A stretch of DNA of 13,236 nt from Nitrospinae bacterium CG22_combo_CG10-13_8_21_14_all_47_10 (GCA_002786505.1 PCTK01000112.1:1-13236), one strand, 5' to 3'; positions 1 to 7,418 are shown, numbered from the stretch's first letter. A program made the numbers and translations. Notes: generated by a model from the sequence alone, not told the origin.

Positions 1-1183
1 CGAAAAACAGATTCGCCGGAAACAGGGTATCGCCCTGGCACATCAGGCAGGAGCGTTCGATGATGTTTGCCAGTTCCCGAATGTTTCCGGGCCATCGGTA
101 TTTTTTCAACAAGGTCACAGTTGCCGAATCTATCTTAATAGGGGAACGGGAGTTTTCCTGGCAAAACTGGTTCATAAAATATTCCGCCAACAGCGGGATG
201 TCATCCTTTCTTTCGCGCAAGGGGATAAGAACCAAGGGCACCACATTCAACCTGTAATACAAATCTTCGCGAAATTCCTGGTCCTGAATCCGGCGGCGGA
301 TGTCCCGGTTGGTGGTGGCAATGACCCGCACGTCAACAGGGATAGGAGCCCTGCCACCTACCTTATCCACCTCATGCTCCTGTAAAACCCTGAGAAGTTT
401 GGCCTGCAAAGGCAGGCTCATCTCTGTAACCTCATCCAGAAGAAGCGAACTTCGGTGCGCCAGTTCAAACTTCCCTTCCTTATTTTCCGTGGCCCCTGTG
501 AATGAACCCTTTTCATGACCAAACAGTTCGGACTCCAGCAAGCCCTCGGGCAAAGCCGCGCAGTTGACCGCCATAAAAGGTTTATCAGCACGGGGACTGC
601 ATTGGTGTATATAGCGCGCAAACAATTCCTTTCCAGTTCCAGTCTCTCCCATAATAAGAACAGTCGATTTGCTGTAAGCAACGTTTTCGGCAAATTTCAG
701 GAGCTTTTTCATTTCTTCATCCTGAGTCACAATTCTTTTTGTGACTGAGGAATCAACCTTTTCAATAACCCCTGAAGGACGAACAGGAGGAATATATGCC
801 TGCGGATTTAAAAACGCGCGCTTCACGGTGGAAACCAGAACATCCGCGGAAAACCCCGAACCCTTTATTAAATAATCAAAGGCCCCTTCTTTCATTGCTT
901 CCACCGCATTGTCAATGGTTCCGTAAGCCGTCATCATGACCACCGGTGTTTGAGGTGAGCGCTCCTTGACCTCACGCAACAATTCCAACCCATTTAGTTT
1001 CGGCATGCGTACATCCGTCAAAACCAGGTCGAACACATGGTTATCAAACTGTTCCAATGCCTGTTTGCCATCTTCCGCACAGACGAGTTGATAATTCTCA
1101 CGCTGAAGGGTGGTTTCTAACGCAATTCTCATTTCGGATTCGTCATCGACGATCAGAATTTTTTTGGGAACATTATTTTTCAT
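1..1183 (-). CDS. NtrC-family sigma-54-dependent response regulator (partial, C-terminus outside window)
   Basis: Two-component response regulator that would activate sigma-54 RNA polymerase. I translated it by hand from ATG at 1183; the frame stays open to base 1 (394 codons), so the end of the AAA+ domain and the Fis-type DNA-binding domain lie beyond the edge. Receiver domain at residues 7-120: acidic pair D13/D14, phospho-acceptor D57 (LTDVRMP), T85 and K107. AAA+ domain from about 160: Walker A GETGTGKE at 179-186, sigma-54 contact loop GSFTGA at 226-231, Walker B LLLDE at 247-251, and WPGNIREL near 370. Two oddities: K107 is followed by G instead of the usual P (LIKGSGF), and the loop is GSFTGA rather than GAFTGA. 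The start has a GAGG ribosome site and overlaps the kinase gene by 11 bp, so the kinase is its cognate partner. AtoC, FlrC/FleR or another NtrC type cannot be separated without the rest of the gene. Confidence 0.95.
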   Translation of the reverse strand, partial: MKNNVPKKILIVDDESEMRIALETTLQRENYQLVCAEDGKQALEQFDNHVFDLVLTDVRMPKLNGLELLREVKERSPQTPVVMMTAYGTIDNAVEAMKEGAFDYLIKGSGFSADVLVSTVKRAFLNPQAYIPPVRPSGVIEKVDSSVTKRIVTQDEEMKKLLKFAENVAYSKSTVLIMGETGTGKELFARYIHQCSPRADKPFMAVNCAALPEGLLESELFGHEKGSFTGATENKEGKFELAHRSSLLLDEVTEMSLPLQAKLLRVLQEHEVDKVGGRAPIPVDVRVIATTNRDIRRRIQDQEFREDLYYRLNVVPLVLIPLRERKDDIPLLAEYFMNQFCQENSRSPIKIDSATVTLLKKYRWPGNIRELANIIERSCLMCQGDTLFPANLFF

Positions 1184-2453
1184 CGAAGTCCTCATCCCAG
1201 CAGGGAATCTTAACTTTGAAAGCAGTGCTTTTGCCCTTTTCGCTCACGGCTTCTATCGTACCCTGATGAGCTTTGATAATATTGTGCGATATGGCCAACC
1301 CCAAACCCGTTCCCTTATCCTTGGTGGTAAAAAAAGGATTAAAAATTTTGGCGAGGTCCTCGGCAGAAATGCCCCCACCCGTATCGGTAACCGTAACTGA
1401 AATGAATTTCCGGGCTCCCGCATCTCTATCATTTTCTACCATCGGTATAAGGGCCTTTCGGGTTTGTATGCGCAACTCCCCTCCATCCGGCATGGCCTGG
1501 GTGGCGTTACGGATTAAATTAGGGAATACCTGACGCAACAATTCCCGGTCACCATTCGCAATCATTTCTTCTTTACCAAAATCACGGACCACTTTAATAT
1601 TCTCCGGTACCTGGACACCGTCGAGACCATCCAGAAGTTGCGATAATAAAAGATTGATATCGCATTGCTGGCGCGATGGCTTGGACGATTTTGCAAACAG
1701 CAGAAGTGTGGATATGATACGGTCCATGTTCTGCACACTCGCCCGGATATGCTGAACCAGTTTGGCTTTCTCAGGATTTTCTTCCAGGTCTTTTTTGAGT
1801 AATGAAGCAAACAATTCGATACTGGCCAGCGGATTCCTGATTTCATGGGCAATTCCGGCCGCCATCTCTCCCATTTCCCTAAGCCTCTGGTTGCGATGAG
1901 CCAACTCCTCCAACCGGCGCAGGTCTGTCCTGTCCTGCAAGATCAACACGGTTCCTATTTGGCCACCATGATTGTCCCACACGGGCGAGGCGGAAACACG
2001 GGCATGGATTATTTTTTTACCCGGAGTAGTAATATCCTGATCCCGGCTGACCGTTTCCCCGCGATTTTTCTCAAGTCGGGAAACCATGTTTTCAAACAGG
2101 TCAAACGGAAAAGTTTCTTTCAGGGTTTTCCCTAAACAGTTTTGCGGCTTTAGTCCGGTCAGGGTCCCGGCAGTCTGGTTGAAGGTCGTGATCCGTCCTG
2201 ACCGGTCTACCACAATAACCCCGTTGGTGAGGCTCTCAAGAATATCGTTTAAATAATTTTTAACTTCCTCTTTTTCAACAAGGTTTTTTTTCAATTCCTT
2301 GTTTTTGTCTGCCAACTCCAGGTCAAGTTGTTTCACCCTAACCTGCAAGTGATCATAGGAACGTTGCAGTTGTTCGGTGACCTCGTTAAAGGCCGCCATA
2401 TTTTTTATGAGGGCTTCAATCTCCCTGCTGTTTTCTTTGCCTGCATTTGTCAT
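1173..2453 (-). CDS. Soluble PAS-domain sensor histidine kinase (NtrB/FlrB-like)
   Basis: Histidine kinase that would phosphorylate the NtrC-type regulator encoded directly downstream. The 426-aa protein has no membrane segment or signal peptide, so it should act in the cytoplasm. Order: charged coiled coil at about 10-68; PAS domain at 69-178 (LTNGVIVVDRSGRI and the closing LILQDRTDLRRLEE); HisKA with the H-box GIAHEIRNPL (H203); HATPase with N-box PNLIRNATQAM (311-321), G1 DTGGGI (357-362), F-box FNPFFTTK (371-378) and G2 GTGLGL (381-386). All catalytic boxes are intact. An in-frame TGA at 2466-2468 rules out a longer N-terminus; GAGG lies 10 nt before the ATG. The soluble PAS layout and the pairing with a sigma-54 activator resemble FlrB/FleS flagellar kinases, but nitrogen-type NtrB or other AtoS-like kinases remain possible. 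The signal sensed by the PAS domain cannot be read from the sequence. Confidence 0.95.
   Translation of the reverse strand: MTNAGKENSREIEALIKNMAAFNEVTEQLQRSYDHLQVRVKQLDLELADKNKELKKNLVEKEEVKNYLNDILESLTNGVIVVDRSGRITTFNQTAGTLTGLKPQNCLGKTLKETFPFDLFENMVSRLEKNRGETVSRDQDITTPGKKIIHARVSASPVWDNHGGQIGTVLILQDRTDLRRLEELAHRNQRLREMGEMAAGIAHEIRNPLASIELFASLLKKDLEENPEKAKLVQHIRASVQNMDRIISTLLLFAKSSKPSRQQCDINLLLSQLLDGLDGVQVPENIKVVRDFGKEEMIANGDRELLRQVFPNLIRNATQAMPDGGELRIQTRKALIPMVENDRDAGARKFISVTVTDTGGGISAEDLAKIFNPFFTTKDKGTGLGLAISHNIIKAHQGTIEAVSEKGKSTAFKVKIPCWDEDFDEK
1190..1193 (-). promoter_or_regulatory. Ribosome binding site of the NtrC-type regulator
   Basis: GAGG on the minus strand, 6 nt before the ATG at 1183 and inside the 3' end of the kinase gene. 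It fixes the regulator's start and implies translational coupling. Confidence 0.7.
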
Positions 2454-2563
2454 GAACGAAGAACCTCAGCTGGCGTAAAACCCCTCCCAGGTTTTTTTAC
2501 CTCGCAAGGGTAGAACTTGTCATATCTTTTTGCTACAGGAAAAAGTTCAGCTTGATGGGTCAT
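2450..2563 (-). CDS. Possible 37-aa ORF coupled to the kinase gene
   Basis: Open frame starting MTHQAELFPVAKRYDKFY and ending PAEVLRS. Its TGA overlaps the ATG of the histidine kinase in an ATGA arrangement, the usual geometry for translational coupling. It fills most of the 187-bp gap between the TPR gene and the kinase gene. No good ribosome site is visible before its ATG (only AGG about 10 nt away), and an in-frame TAA lies upstream. I do not recognise the sequence. It could be a small protein, a leader peptide that controls kinase translation, or chance. The ATGA overlap is the main argument for it. Confidence 0.35.
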   Translation of the reverse strand: MTHQAELFPVAKRYDKFYPCEVKKPGRGFTPAEVLRS

Positions 2564-2626
2564 GGTTATTTGCCTGCACGGCGAGTGGGTGGCTCCTTAG
2601 GCAGGGTAAACGAAAGATACAGTCTT

Positions 2627-2632
2627 ATTATA
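2627..2632 (-). promoter_or_regulatory. Possible internal -10 (TATAAT) before the kinase part of the operon
   Basis: TATAAT on the minus strand, just after the TPR gene stop. No convincing -35 lies at the right distance (TTAAAA at 17 nt), so an internal promoter for the small ORF, kinase and regulator is only a possibility. Confidence 0.2.
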
Positions 2633-2640
2633 AAATAAAA

Positions 2641-5232
2641 TCATCCTTCTTTTAATTGTTTTTCCCATTCTTGAATTTTAGCCTTGGACTCGGCCGCTTG
2701 CCGGGTAAGGTCATCCGCATTTTCGTTTTTCACCAACCGATTTAAGCCTTCCGTGACCTTTGAAGGATCACCGAGTTTCTCCAAGCTCTCGATCATAATA
2801 AAGTCCGCCCAATCCCGGATCGGGTTATCAGGAAAAAGTTCCTTGGCCGATTTCAACGCTTCCAGAGCGGGGCCGAAACGGTTTAATTTATAAAAGGATA
2901 TGCCCAATTGATAATAGGCCTTCTGAAGGTATTCGGGAACCACTCTTTCCTGACGGTCATAAGTCTCAATCGCCTTTTGATAGGATAGCGCGGCGTCTGC
3001 CAGTTGGTTCATGTCCGAATAAGTTTCCGCGATTAGAAAATGAACCTCCGCCTTGTCTTCAGCCTTCGCCAGCAATTCTTCGTAAGCATTGACGGCTCCT
3101 GTAAAATCTCCCTTCCCTTTCAGGGCAGTTGCCAATAGCTTCATAGCAGTTGGAAACCATTTACTCCGGGGGTAATTTCTCAGAAAAGTCCGCCCAACTA
3201 AAAGGGCCTCATCATAGTTTGAATTTTCCAGGTGAATTTTTCCCAGGTTGATAAAAACCCGATCCTGATATGTTTTCTGGGAATCCACAACCTTCACTTT
3301 TTCATAGAATTTGACAGCTTCGGTAAACATACCAATAGCCTGATAAGCTTCTCCCACCTGAAGGAGAGTTTGGGGGTTATTAATATCTCCTATGGGAAGA
3401 CTGACAAAGTCGCTGTAAGAATAAAGAATGGGCAGGTTGCCATCCTGCTTGGCATATTTGTCAACCAGAGCAATAAGGGCTTGCCGGATGTAACGATCGG
3501 CTTCCTGAAAGAACCGGGATTCGGGCCCCAGCGGCAAAAGCTTTTTAAATTCTGCTATTGCCTTAAGATAGTTCTGCTCCAGCAAATAAGCGATACCCCG
3601 GCTCAAGGTCACTTCCGCAAGAATATCAACACTCCGGGCCTCGGCAAATATTTTCTCATAGGTTTTAAACGGTTTATAATAGGGGCCCACATCAAAAACA
3701 ATATCCGTAATTTTCAAACGCGGCTGATGGACTCCAATATCAGCCATACGGACTTTTCCATACTGGCTTTCCGCAGTTTCCTCCCGGACTTCGTTGCCCT
3801 CTTCATCCAAAACAGGCTTGCCCTTGTCATCCCGCTTCAAATCTCTTCTTTTTGCGGATTCATCGAAAACAGACAATGCATTCTGATAATTCGCTTCCAC
3901 AATAAAAGAATCTCCGATTCGGTTGAGAGCTTTATGCGCATTTTTGGAAGCCGGATCTAAATTCAAAAGATCAAAATAATGTTTTCTGGCTTTCTCGTAA
4001 TCTTTTTGAGAAAAGTAGATTTCCGCCATGGAAAAATTGATTTCGGGCTTCTCATTGAGTTCGCCGCGCCAACGTCTGGCCGCGGTTTCAAAAATCTTTA
4101 GCGCGCGGGGGTAGTCCTTTTTCTCAAAAAACTTGTTCGCGATTTCAAAAATTCCCGCCTTGGCTTCAATATTTTTGGGAGATGCTCTAAGTATCGCCTG
4201 AAATGCATCAAAAGCCTCATCCAAACGATCTTCTTTCATCAGCATTGCGGCCAGGTTATTTTTACGAACTTCATTATAAAGGCTTCCCGGCCTTGACTTC
4301 AGCCCTTGATTGTAAAGCGTCCTGGCCTCCAAATCATAACCAATTTCATCAAAAATACTGGCCACCTTCAACAGAGCATGATCGTAAAATTTTGATTCAG
4401 GAAATTCTCGCATCGCAAGTTTGTAAGAAGCTAAAGCCCTATCAAAAACAGGGTTCAATTCTCTGAAAGTGATGCGATATTCTGCCTCCGCTTTCAAATA
4501 AAAAGTATGATCAAGGTATTTGCTTTCGGGGTATTTTGTCGGGAACTCCCCGAGCAGTTTCGCCGCAGTGGGGTACTTTGCCTCCTGAAACTCTTTCAAA
4601 GCTTTCTGGTAATCCTCCCAGCCGCTCTTTTGCTTTTCTTCCTGGGATTTTGCAATCAGTGCCTGGGCTTCCTTCGGGCTATAGCCCGCCAACCGGGCTT
4701 TTTTGGGCAGGGGTGCCTGCTCAGGATCCGGTGCGGCAATTGGCGAAACCTCGGATGCCCGGCCAGGCTTTCCAATCCGGGTCCTCAAAATTGGCCGATC
4801 CTCGCCTTTGATGTCTAAAATGATCTGTGGCTTTTGCGGATTTATAGAATGAAAAAACCGCGTATTAGAATTTTTCAACATAAAGGTTATTTGCAAATCT
4901 TCCCCGGAGGGGCGAACTGCGTATTGCTCCAGGTTTTTATCTCTGAACAACCTGCCCTTTAATCTGGGACCCTTTGCGGTGTTCGGCAGGATTAACGTGA
5001 TTCGCTTGTTGGCAAAGTCCGCCTTGACCTGATATGAAACCGGCTCTGTCAGATTGATGAGAATTCGAGTATAAACGGGGTGTGGTCCTATCCTTATAGT
5101 CGAAGCCATTGAGGGCCGAAACGGTTCGGACTCGAATTCCTGAGCCCAAACCCGTTTACAGGACATCTGCACCCCTAAAAGGGGGAGCAAAAACCATACA
5201 AGGAACCTGATAGAATTAAAAAAGATAACCAT
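2641..5232 (-). CDS. Large exported AMIN-domain and TPR-repeat protein
   Basis: 863-aa protein. Residues 1-30 form a signal peptide (hydrophobic FLVWFLLPLLG, likely cleavage after VWA). There is no proper lipobox around C25, so it is more likely a soluble periplasmic protein than a lipoprotein. Residues 43-143 look like an AMIN-type beta domain (RIGPHPVYTRILINL ... PQIILDIKG), a module that targets cell-wall or envelope proteins. A proline-rich linker follows to about 183, then tandem TPR-like helical pairs to the end, with repeated YP.SKYLDHA-like and A...Y.K motifs typical of envelope scaffold proteins. An acidic, lysine-rich insert (KRDDKGKPVLDEEGNEVREE) interrupts the repeats near 470-495. 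The ATG at 5232 lacks a Shine-Dalgarno site. An internal ATG (codon 23) has AGGGG before it but would remove the signal peptide, so I keep 5232. It is the first gene of the kinase-regulator operon; its role is probably assembly or scaffolding in the envelope, which is inference. Confidence 0.88.
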   Translation of the reverse strand: MVIFFNSIRFLVWFLLPLLGVQMSCKRVWAQEFESEPFRPSMASTIRIGPHPVYTRILINLTEPVSYQVKADFANKRITLILPNTAKGPRLKGRLFRDKNLEQYAVRPSGEDLQITFMLKNSNTRFFHSINPQKPQIILDIKGEDRPILRTRIGKPGRASEVSPIAAPDPEQAPLPKKARLAGYSPKEAQALIAKSQEEKQKSGWEDYQKALKEFQEAKYPTAAKLLGEFPTKYPESKYLDHTFYLKAEAEYRITFRELNPVFDRALASYKLAMREFPESKFYDHALLKVASIFDEIGYDLEARTLYNQGLKSRPGSLYNEVRKNNLAAMLMKEDRLDEAFDAFQAILRASPKNIEAKAGIFEIANKFFEKKDYPRALKIFETAARRWRGELNEKPEINFSMAEIYFSQKDYEKARKHYFDLLNLDPASKNAHKALNRIGDSFIVEANYQNALSVFDESAKRRDLKRDDKGKPVLDEEGNEVREETAESQYGKVRMADIGVHQPRLKITDIVFDVGPYYKPFKTYEKIFAEARSVDILAEVTLSRGIAYLLEQNYLKAIAEFKKLLPLGPESRFFQEADRYIRQALIALVDKYAKQDGNLPILYSYSDFVSLPIGDINNPQTLLQVGEAYQAIGMFTEAVKFYEKVKVVDSQKTYQDRVFINLGKIHLENSNYDEALLVGRTFLRNYPRSKWFPTAMKLLATALKGKGDFTGAVNAYEELLAKAEDKAEVHFLIAETYSDMNQLADAALSYQKAIETYDRQERVVPEYLQKAYYQLGISFYKLNRFGPALEALKSAKELFPDNPIRDWADFIMIESLEKLGDPSKVTEGLNRLVKNENADDLTRQAAESKAKIQEWEKQLKEG

Positions 5233-5266
5233 AGTTTTTGACGTAATTGCTTTTTTATGTATTATA

Positions 5267-5284
5267 GAGCAAAAACTATACCAA
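5267..5284 (-). promoter_or_regulatory. Sigma-54 (-24/-12) promoter for the TPR-kinase-regulator operon
   Basis: On the minus strand the sequence is TTGGTATAGTTTTTGCTC. GG (5282-5281) and GC (5270-5269) are exactly 10 nt apart, and TGG-N9-TTGCT fits the consensus TGGCAC-N5-TTGCW (the -24 box is TGGTAT). The predicted start is about 12 nt downstream, leaving a leader of roughly 25 nt before the ATG at 5232. A TATAAT directly after it (5266-5261) has no matching -35. The third main gene of this operon encodes a sigma-54 activator, so autoregulation is plausible. Confidence 0.6.
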
Positions 5285-5331
5285 CCCGGTTCCCGAAACC
5301 TGCCTTCAGGGATCGCAGTAGGGCTAAAATC

Positions 5332-5358
5332 TAATTTTTAAACAGGTTTAACCGATAA
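5332..5358 (+). promoter_or_regulatory. Sigma-28 (FliA)-like promoter for the GGDEF gene
   Basis: TAATTTTT, an 11-nt spacer, then ACCGATAA. Compared with the flagellar consensus TAAAGTTT-N11-GCCGATAA this matches 6/8 and 7/8 with exact spacing. Transcription would start near 5365, about 115 nt before the GGDEF start codon. The region is AT-rich, so the -35 half alone is weak; the CCGATAA core with correct spacing is the real evidence. Confidence 0.5.
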
Positions 5359-5373
5359 TATACTGTAAACAGC

Positions 5374-5389
5374 TCGAGTAATTATTCGA
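5374..5389. promoter_or_regulatory. 16-bp dyad, candidate activator binding site
   Basis: TCGAGTAATTATTCGA is symmetric at 7 of 8 base pairs. Its centre is about 125 bp upstream of the predicted sigma-54 start on the minus strand, the distance typical for enhancer sites of NtrC-type activators. It also lies just downstream of the sigma-28-like -10 box on the plus strand. Confidence 0.4.
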
Positions 5390-5432
5390 CCATTTCCCAG
5401 AAAACATGACCTTTGCACAGGAAATAGTCGAA
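5385..5432. repeat. 13-bp inverted repeat with 22-nt spacer
   Basis: Left arm TTCGACCATTTCC (5385-5397) and right arm GGAAATAGTCGAA (5420-5432) are complementary at 12 of 13 positions. It overlaps the 16-bp dyad. It can be read as paired protein half-sites for the divergent promoters, or as a hairpin in the untranslated leader of the GGDEF mRNA. Confidence 0.5.
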
Positions 5433-5479
5433 AATTTGACAGGCTTGTAAAACCCGCATTTTCAGAAAACGAGCAAATA

Positions 5480-6583
5480 ATGAGCCCCACCAAATACGAA
5501 AAACTGCGATGGCAGGAAGCAGAAACTGTCCGGAATCTCCTTAAAAAGCAAAATTCGTTACTGGGCGATTCCCTTGAAAACCTCGACCACCTCATTTATC
5601 TGCAGAAAAGCATAAACCTTCTCAGCCTGGAGGAAATTTGCCGGGTACTGGTGGAAAAACTTCCCTTTATTTTATCTGTAAAATATTTCACATTTTTTCT
5701 TTTTGATAAAAACCGGCACAGGCTAAACCTCGCGAGCCACAATCACCCTGACATTAATGAGACGTATTCTTTATATCAAAATGAGTCGCCTATCATGAGG
5801 GAGGCAACAACATCGGGGAGATATATTTTTGAACAGGATTTTTCTGCCTCACGTTATTTCCGGGGAAGGAAAAACCCGCTCTTTTCCAGTAAATTTTTTG
5901 TTACCATTCCGTTGATGATCGAAAATGAAATCATTGGAGTCCTGAACCTGAACGATAACGAGAAGGGAGTTTTCAATGTAGGGGATCTGGATTTTGCGTT
6001 GAACGTTTCCGAGTTTGTTGCCCTTTCCATAAGCAACGCCATGTTATATGAGCGGGTAAAAAAACTTTCCATAACAGACGGCCTGACAGGTTTGGACAAC
6101 CATCAGCAAATGCAAATACTCCTGAAAAATGAAGTGGTGCGATGCCGGAGGTATAATTCTCCGCTTTCAGTAATCATGATGGATATCGACCATTTTAAGG
6201 GGGTCAATGATACCCATGGGCACCAGAAGGGTGATGAGATTTTATTGGAATTTTCCGCCATTATAAAAAAGGTTTGCCGGACCAACGATGTGGCCGCCAG
6301 ATATGGAGGAGAGGAATTTTTTCTGGTCCTTCCGGGAACCCCGATAGCGGGAGCTTTGCATATCGCCGAACGTATTCGCGAAGAAATGGCCAGTCGGATG
6401 TTTCAGTCCAAAGGCAAAGAATTTAAAGTAACAGTGAGCTGTGGAACCGCGGAATTTGACCCCACTCGCATGGAGGGGTCGGAAAACTTGATTAAAGTCG
6501 CCGATCTCGCTTTGTATAAAGCCAAACATGAAGGAAGAAACCGAACCATTCAGGGCTCCACCGATGACCTCCTTGACACTTGA
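5480..6583 (+). CDS. GAF-GGDEF diguanylate cyclase
   Basis: Makes c-di-GMP from two GTP. The 367-aa protein has a helical N-terminus, a GAF-like sensor domain at about 45-190 (FTFFLFDKNRHRLNLA, then VTIPLMIENEIIGVLNL) and a GGDEF domain at 197-358. The signature is GGEEF (276-280), an active variant. The metal/GTP segment MMDIDHFK (D235) with ND at 243-244 and the AD.ALY.AK..GRN tail are intact. RTND at 267-270 lies five residues before GGEEF, the exact position of the inhibitory RxxD I-site, so product inhibition is expected. There is no transmembrane segment, so it is cytoplasmic. The start ATG has only a weak GAG in front. A sigma-28-like promoter and two inverted repeats lie upstream. The HDOD gene overlaps its 3' end, which points to a shared transcript. 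Confidence 0.95.
   Translation: MSPTKYEKLRWQEAETVRNLLKKQNSLLGDSLENLDHLIYLQKSINLLSLEEICRVLVEKLPFILSVKYFTFFLFDKNRHRLNLASHNHPDINETYSLYQNESPIMREATTSGRYIFEQDFSASRYFRGRKNPLFSSKFFVTIPLMIENEIIGVLNLNDNEKGVFNVGDLDFALNVSEFVALSISNAMLYERVKKLSITDGLTGLDNHQQMQILLKNEVVRCRRYNSPLSVIMMDIDHFKGVNDTHGHQKGDEILLEFSAIIKKVCRTNDVAARYGGEEFFLVLPGTPIAGALHIAERIREEMASRMFQSKGKEFKVTVSCGTAEFDPTRMEGSENLIKVADLALYKAKHEGRNRTIQGSTDDLLDT
6552..6555 (+). promoter_or_regulatory. Ribosome binding site deciding the HDOD start
   Basis: AGGG 8 nt before the ATG at 6564. The earlier in-frame ATG at 6528 has no such site, so 6564 is preferred. Confidence 0.45.
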
Positions 6584-7418
6584 CTGGTTCCGGTCTTTAA
6601 AGAACCTGCCTTCCCTGCCGGAACAGATTGATAATGTTCTCATGGCTACGGGAACCTCATCATCCATGGATTACAGTATTGTAGAAATGATCCAGTACGA
6701 TCCCGCGATGGCCGTGGCTGTATTGAGGGTCGCCAACACGCCCATGTATGGTTACCCTGGGCAAATTTCTTCCCTGCAACAGGCGGCAGGATTACTGGGC
6801 CCGGGTGCAATTAAAAATATTATTTTGCGTACCCCTATAATTGAACGGTTTTCCAACAATTCCTCGCAAGTGTTCCCCATTGACCATCTTCAACTATGGC
6901 TTCACAGTGGGGTAACGGCGGCTATATCGGGAGGATTGGGAAGATTTATTGGAGGAATGGAGTCCGATGTCAGCTTTACCTCCGGATTGATTCATAATAT
7001 CGGGATTATTGCTTTAACGGTTTATTTTCCTGAAAGGTATGCCAAAGTCCTGGACGTTATGGACAAAAACCAAACCGACCTGATTGAAGCAGAAAGACAG
7101 ACCCTGGGCTTTTCCCATCCCGAAGTAGCTGGAGAAATGATGGAGGCATGGGGCTTCCCCTCACAACTTTCTCAGGCCATTCTGCAATACACGGAACCGG
7201 CAAAAAGCAAAATGAACTGGGAAATCGCCGCCGTTGTGGCCCTGGCAAAATCACTTGCCTGCGAATGGGGTTTCCCAAGTGGTTTAAAAGGTTTAAAAAC
7301 GCCCGAACGAGAAAGCTTGCAGGCCCTGCTTGGGCTTTCTGCAAAGGAATTAAAAAGTTGGGAACCTCAATTGAGAAAGTATGCTGAGTTTTCTTTGGAT
7401 ACGATGAAAATTGCTTAG
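6564..7418 (+). CDS. HDOD domain signalling protein
   Basis: 284-aa protein consisting almost entirely of one HDOD domain, a non-catalytic relative of HD hydrolases found in regulators of motility, c-di-GMP and stress signalling. Features: LPSLPEQI near the N-terminus, MIQYDPAMAVAVLRVANTP (phase-one helices), LWLHSG, GLIHNIGIIAL where HN stands in for the catalytic HD pair, then GFSHPEVAGEMMEAWGFP. Loss of the aspartate in HD argues against phosphodiesterase activity and for a protein-interaction role. An in-frame ATG at 6528 would add 12 residues (56-bp overlap with the GGDEF gene). I prefer 6564 because of its AGGG site; it still overlaps the GGDEF gene by 20 bp, so translation is probably coupled. 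Its stop is 14 bp from the stop of the convergent HD-GYP gene. Confidence 0.9.
   Translation: MTSLTLDWFRSLKNLPSLPEQIDNVLMATGTSSSMDYSIVEMIQYDPAMAVAVLRVANTPMYGYPGQISSLQQAAGLLGPGAIKNIILRTPIIERFSNNSSQVFPIDHLQLWLHSGVTAAISGGLGRFIGGMESDVSFTSGLIHNIGIIALTVYFPERYAKVLDVMDKNQTDLIEAERQTLGFSHPEVAGEMMEAWGFPSQLSQAILQYTEPAKSKMNWEIAAVVALAKSLACEWGFPSGLKGLKTPERESLQALLGLSAKELKSWEPQLRKYAEFSLDTMKIA

Noticed and set aside
2571..2603. TGCCT/AGGCA pair upstream of the 37-codon ORF, considered as a riboswitch or hairpin
   Set aside because: Only 5 bp with a 23-nt loop, and no match to any riboswitch consensus that I could recognise, including c-di-GMP types.
3232..3960. 242-codon plus-strand open frame
   Set aside because: It lies wholly inside the TPR gene on the opposite strand, has no signal of its own, and the TPR frame has clear domain content.
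5164..5166. Internal ATG (codon 23) of the TPR gene, preceded by AGGGG
   Set aside because: Starting here would remove the signal peptide from a protein whose AMIN domain is expected outside the cytoplasm.
5436..5464. TTGACA (5436-5441) as a sigma-70 -35 box for the GGDEF gene
   Set aside because: The hexamer 17 nt downstream is TTTTCA, a poor -10, and it would leave almost no leader; the sigma-28-like element fits better.
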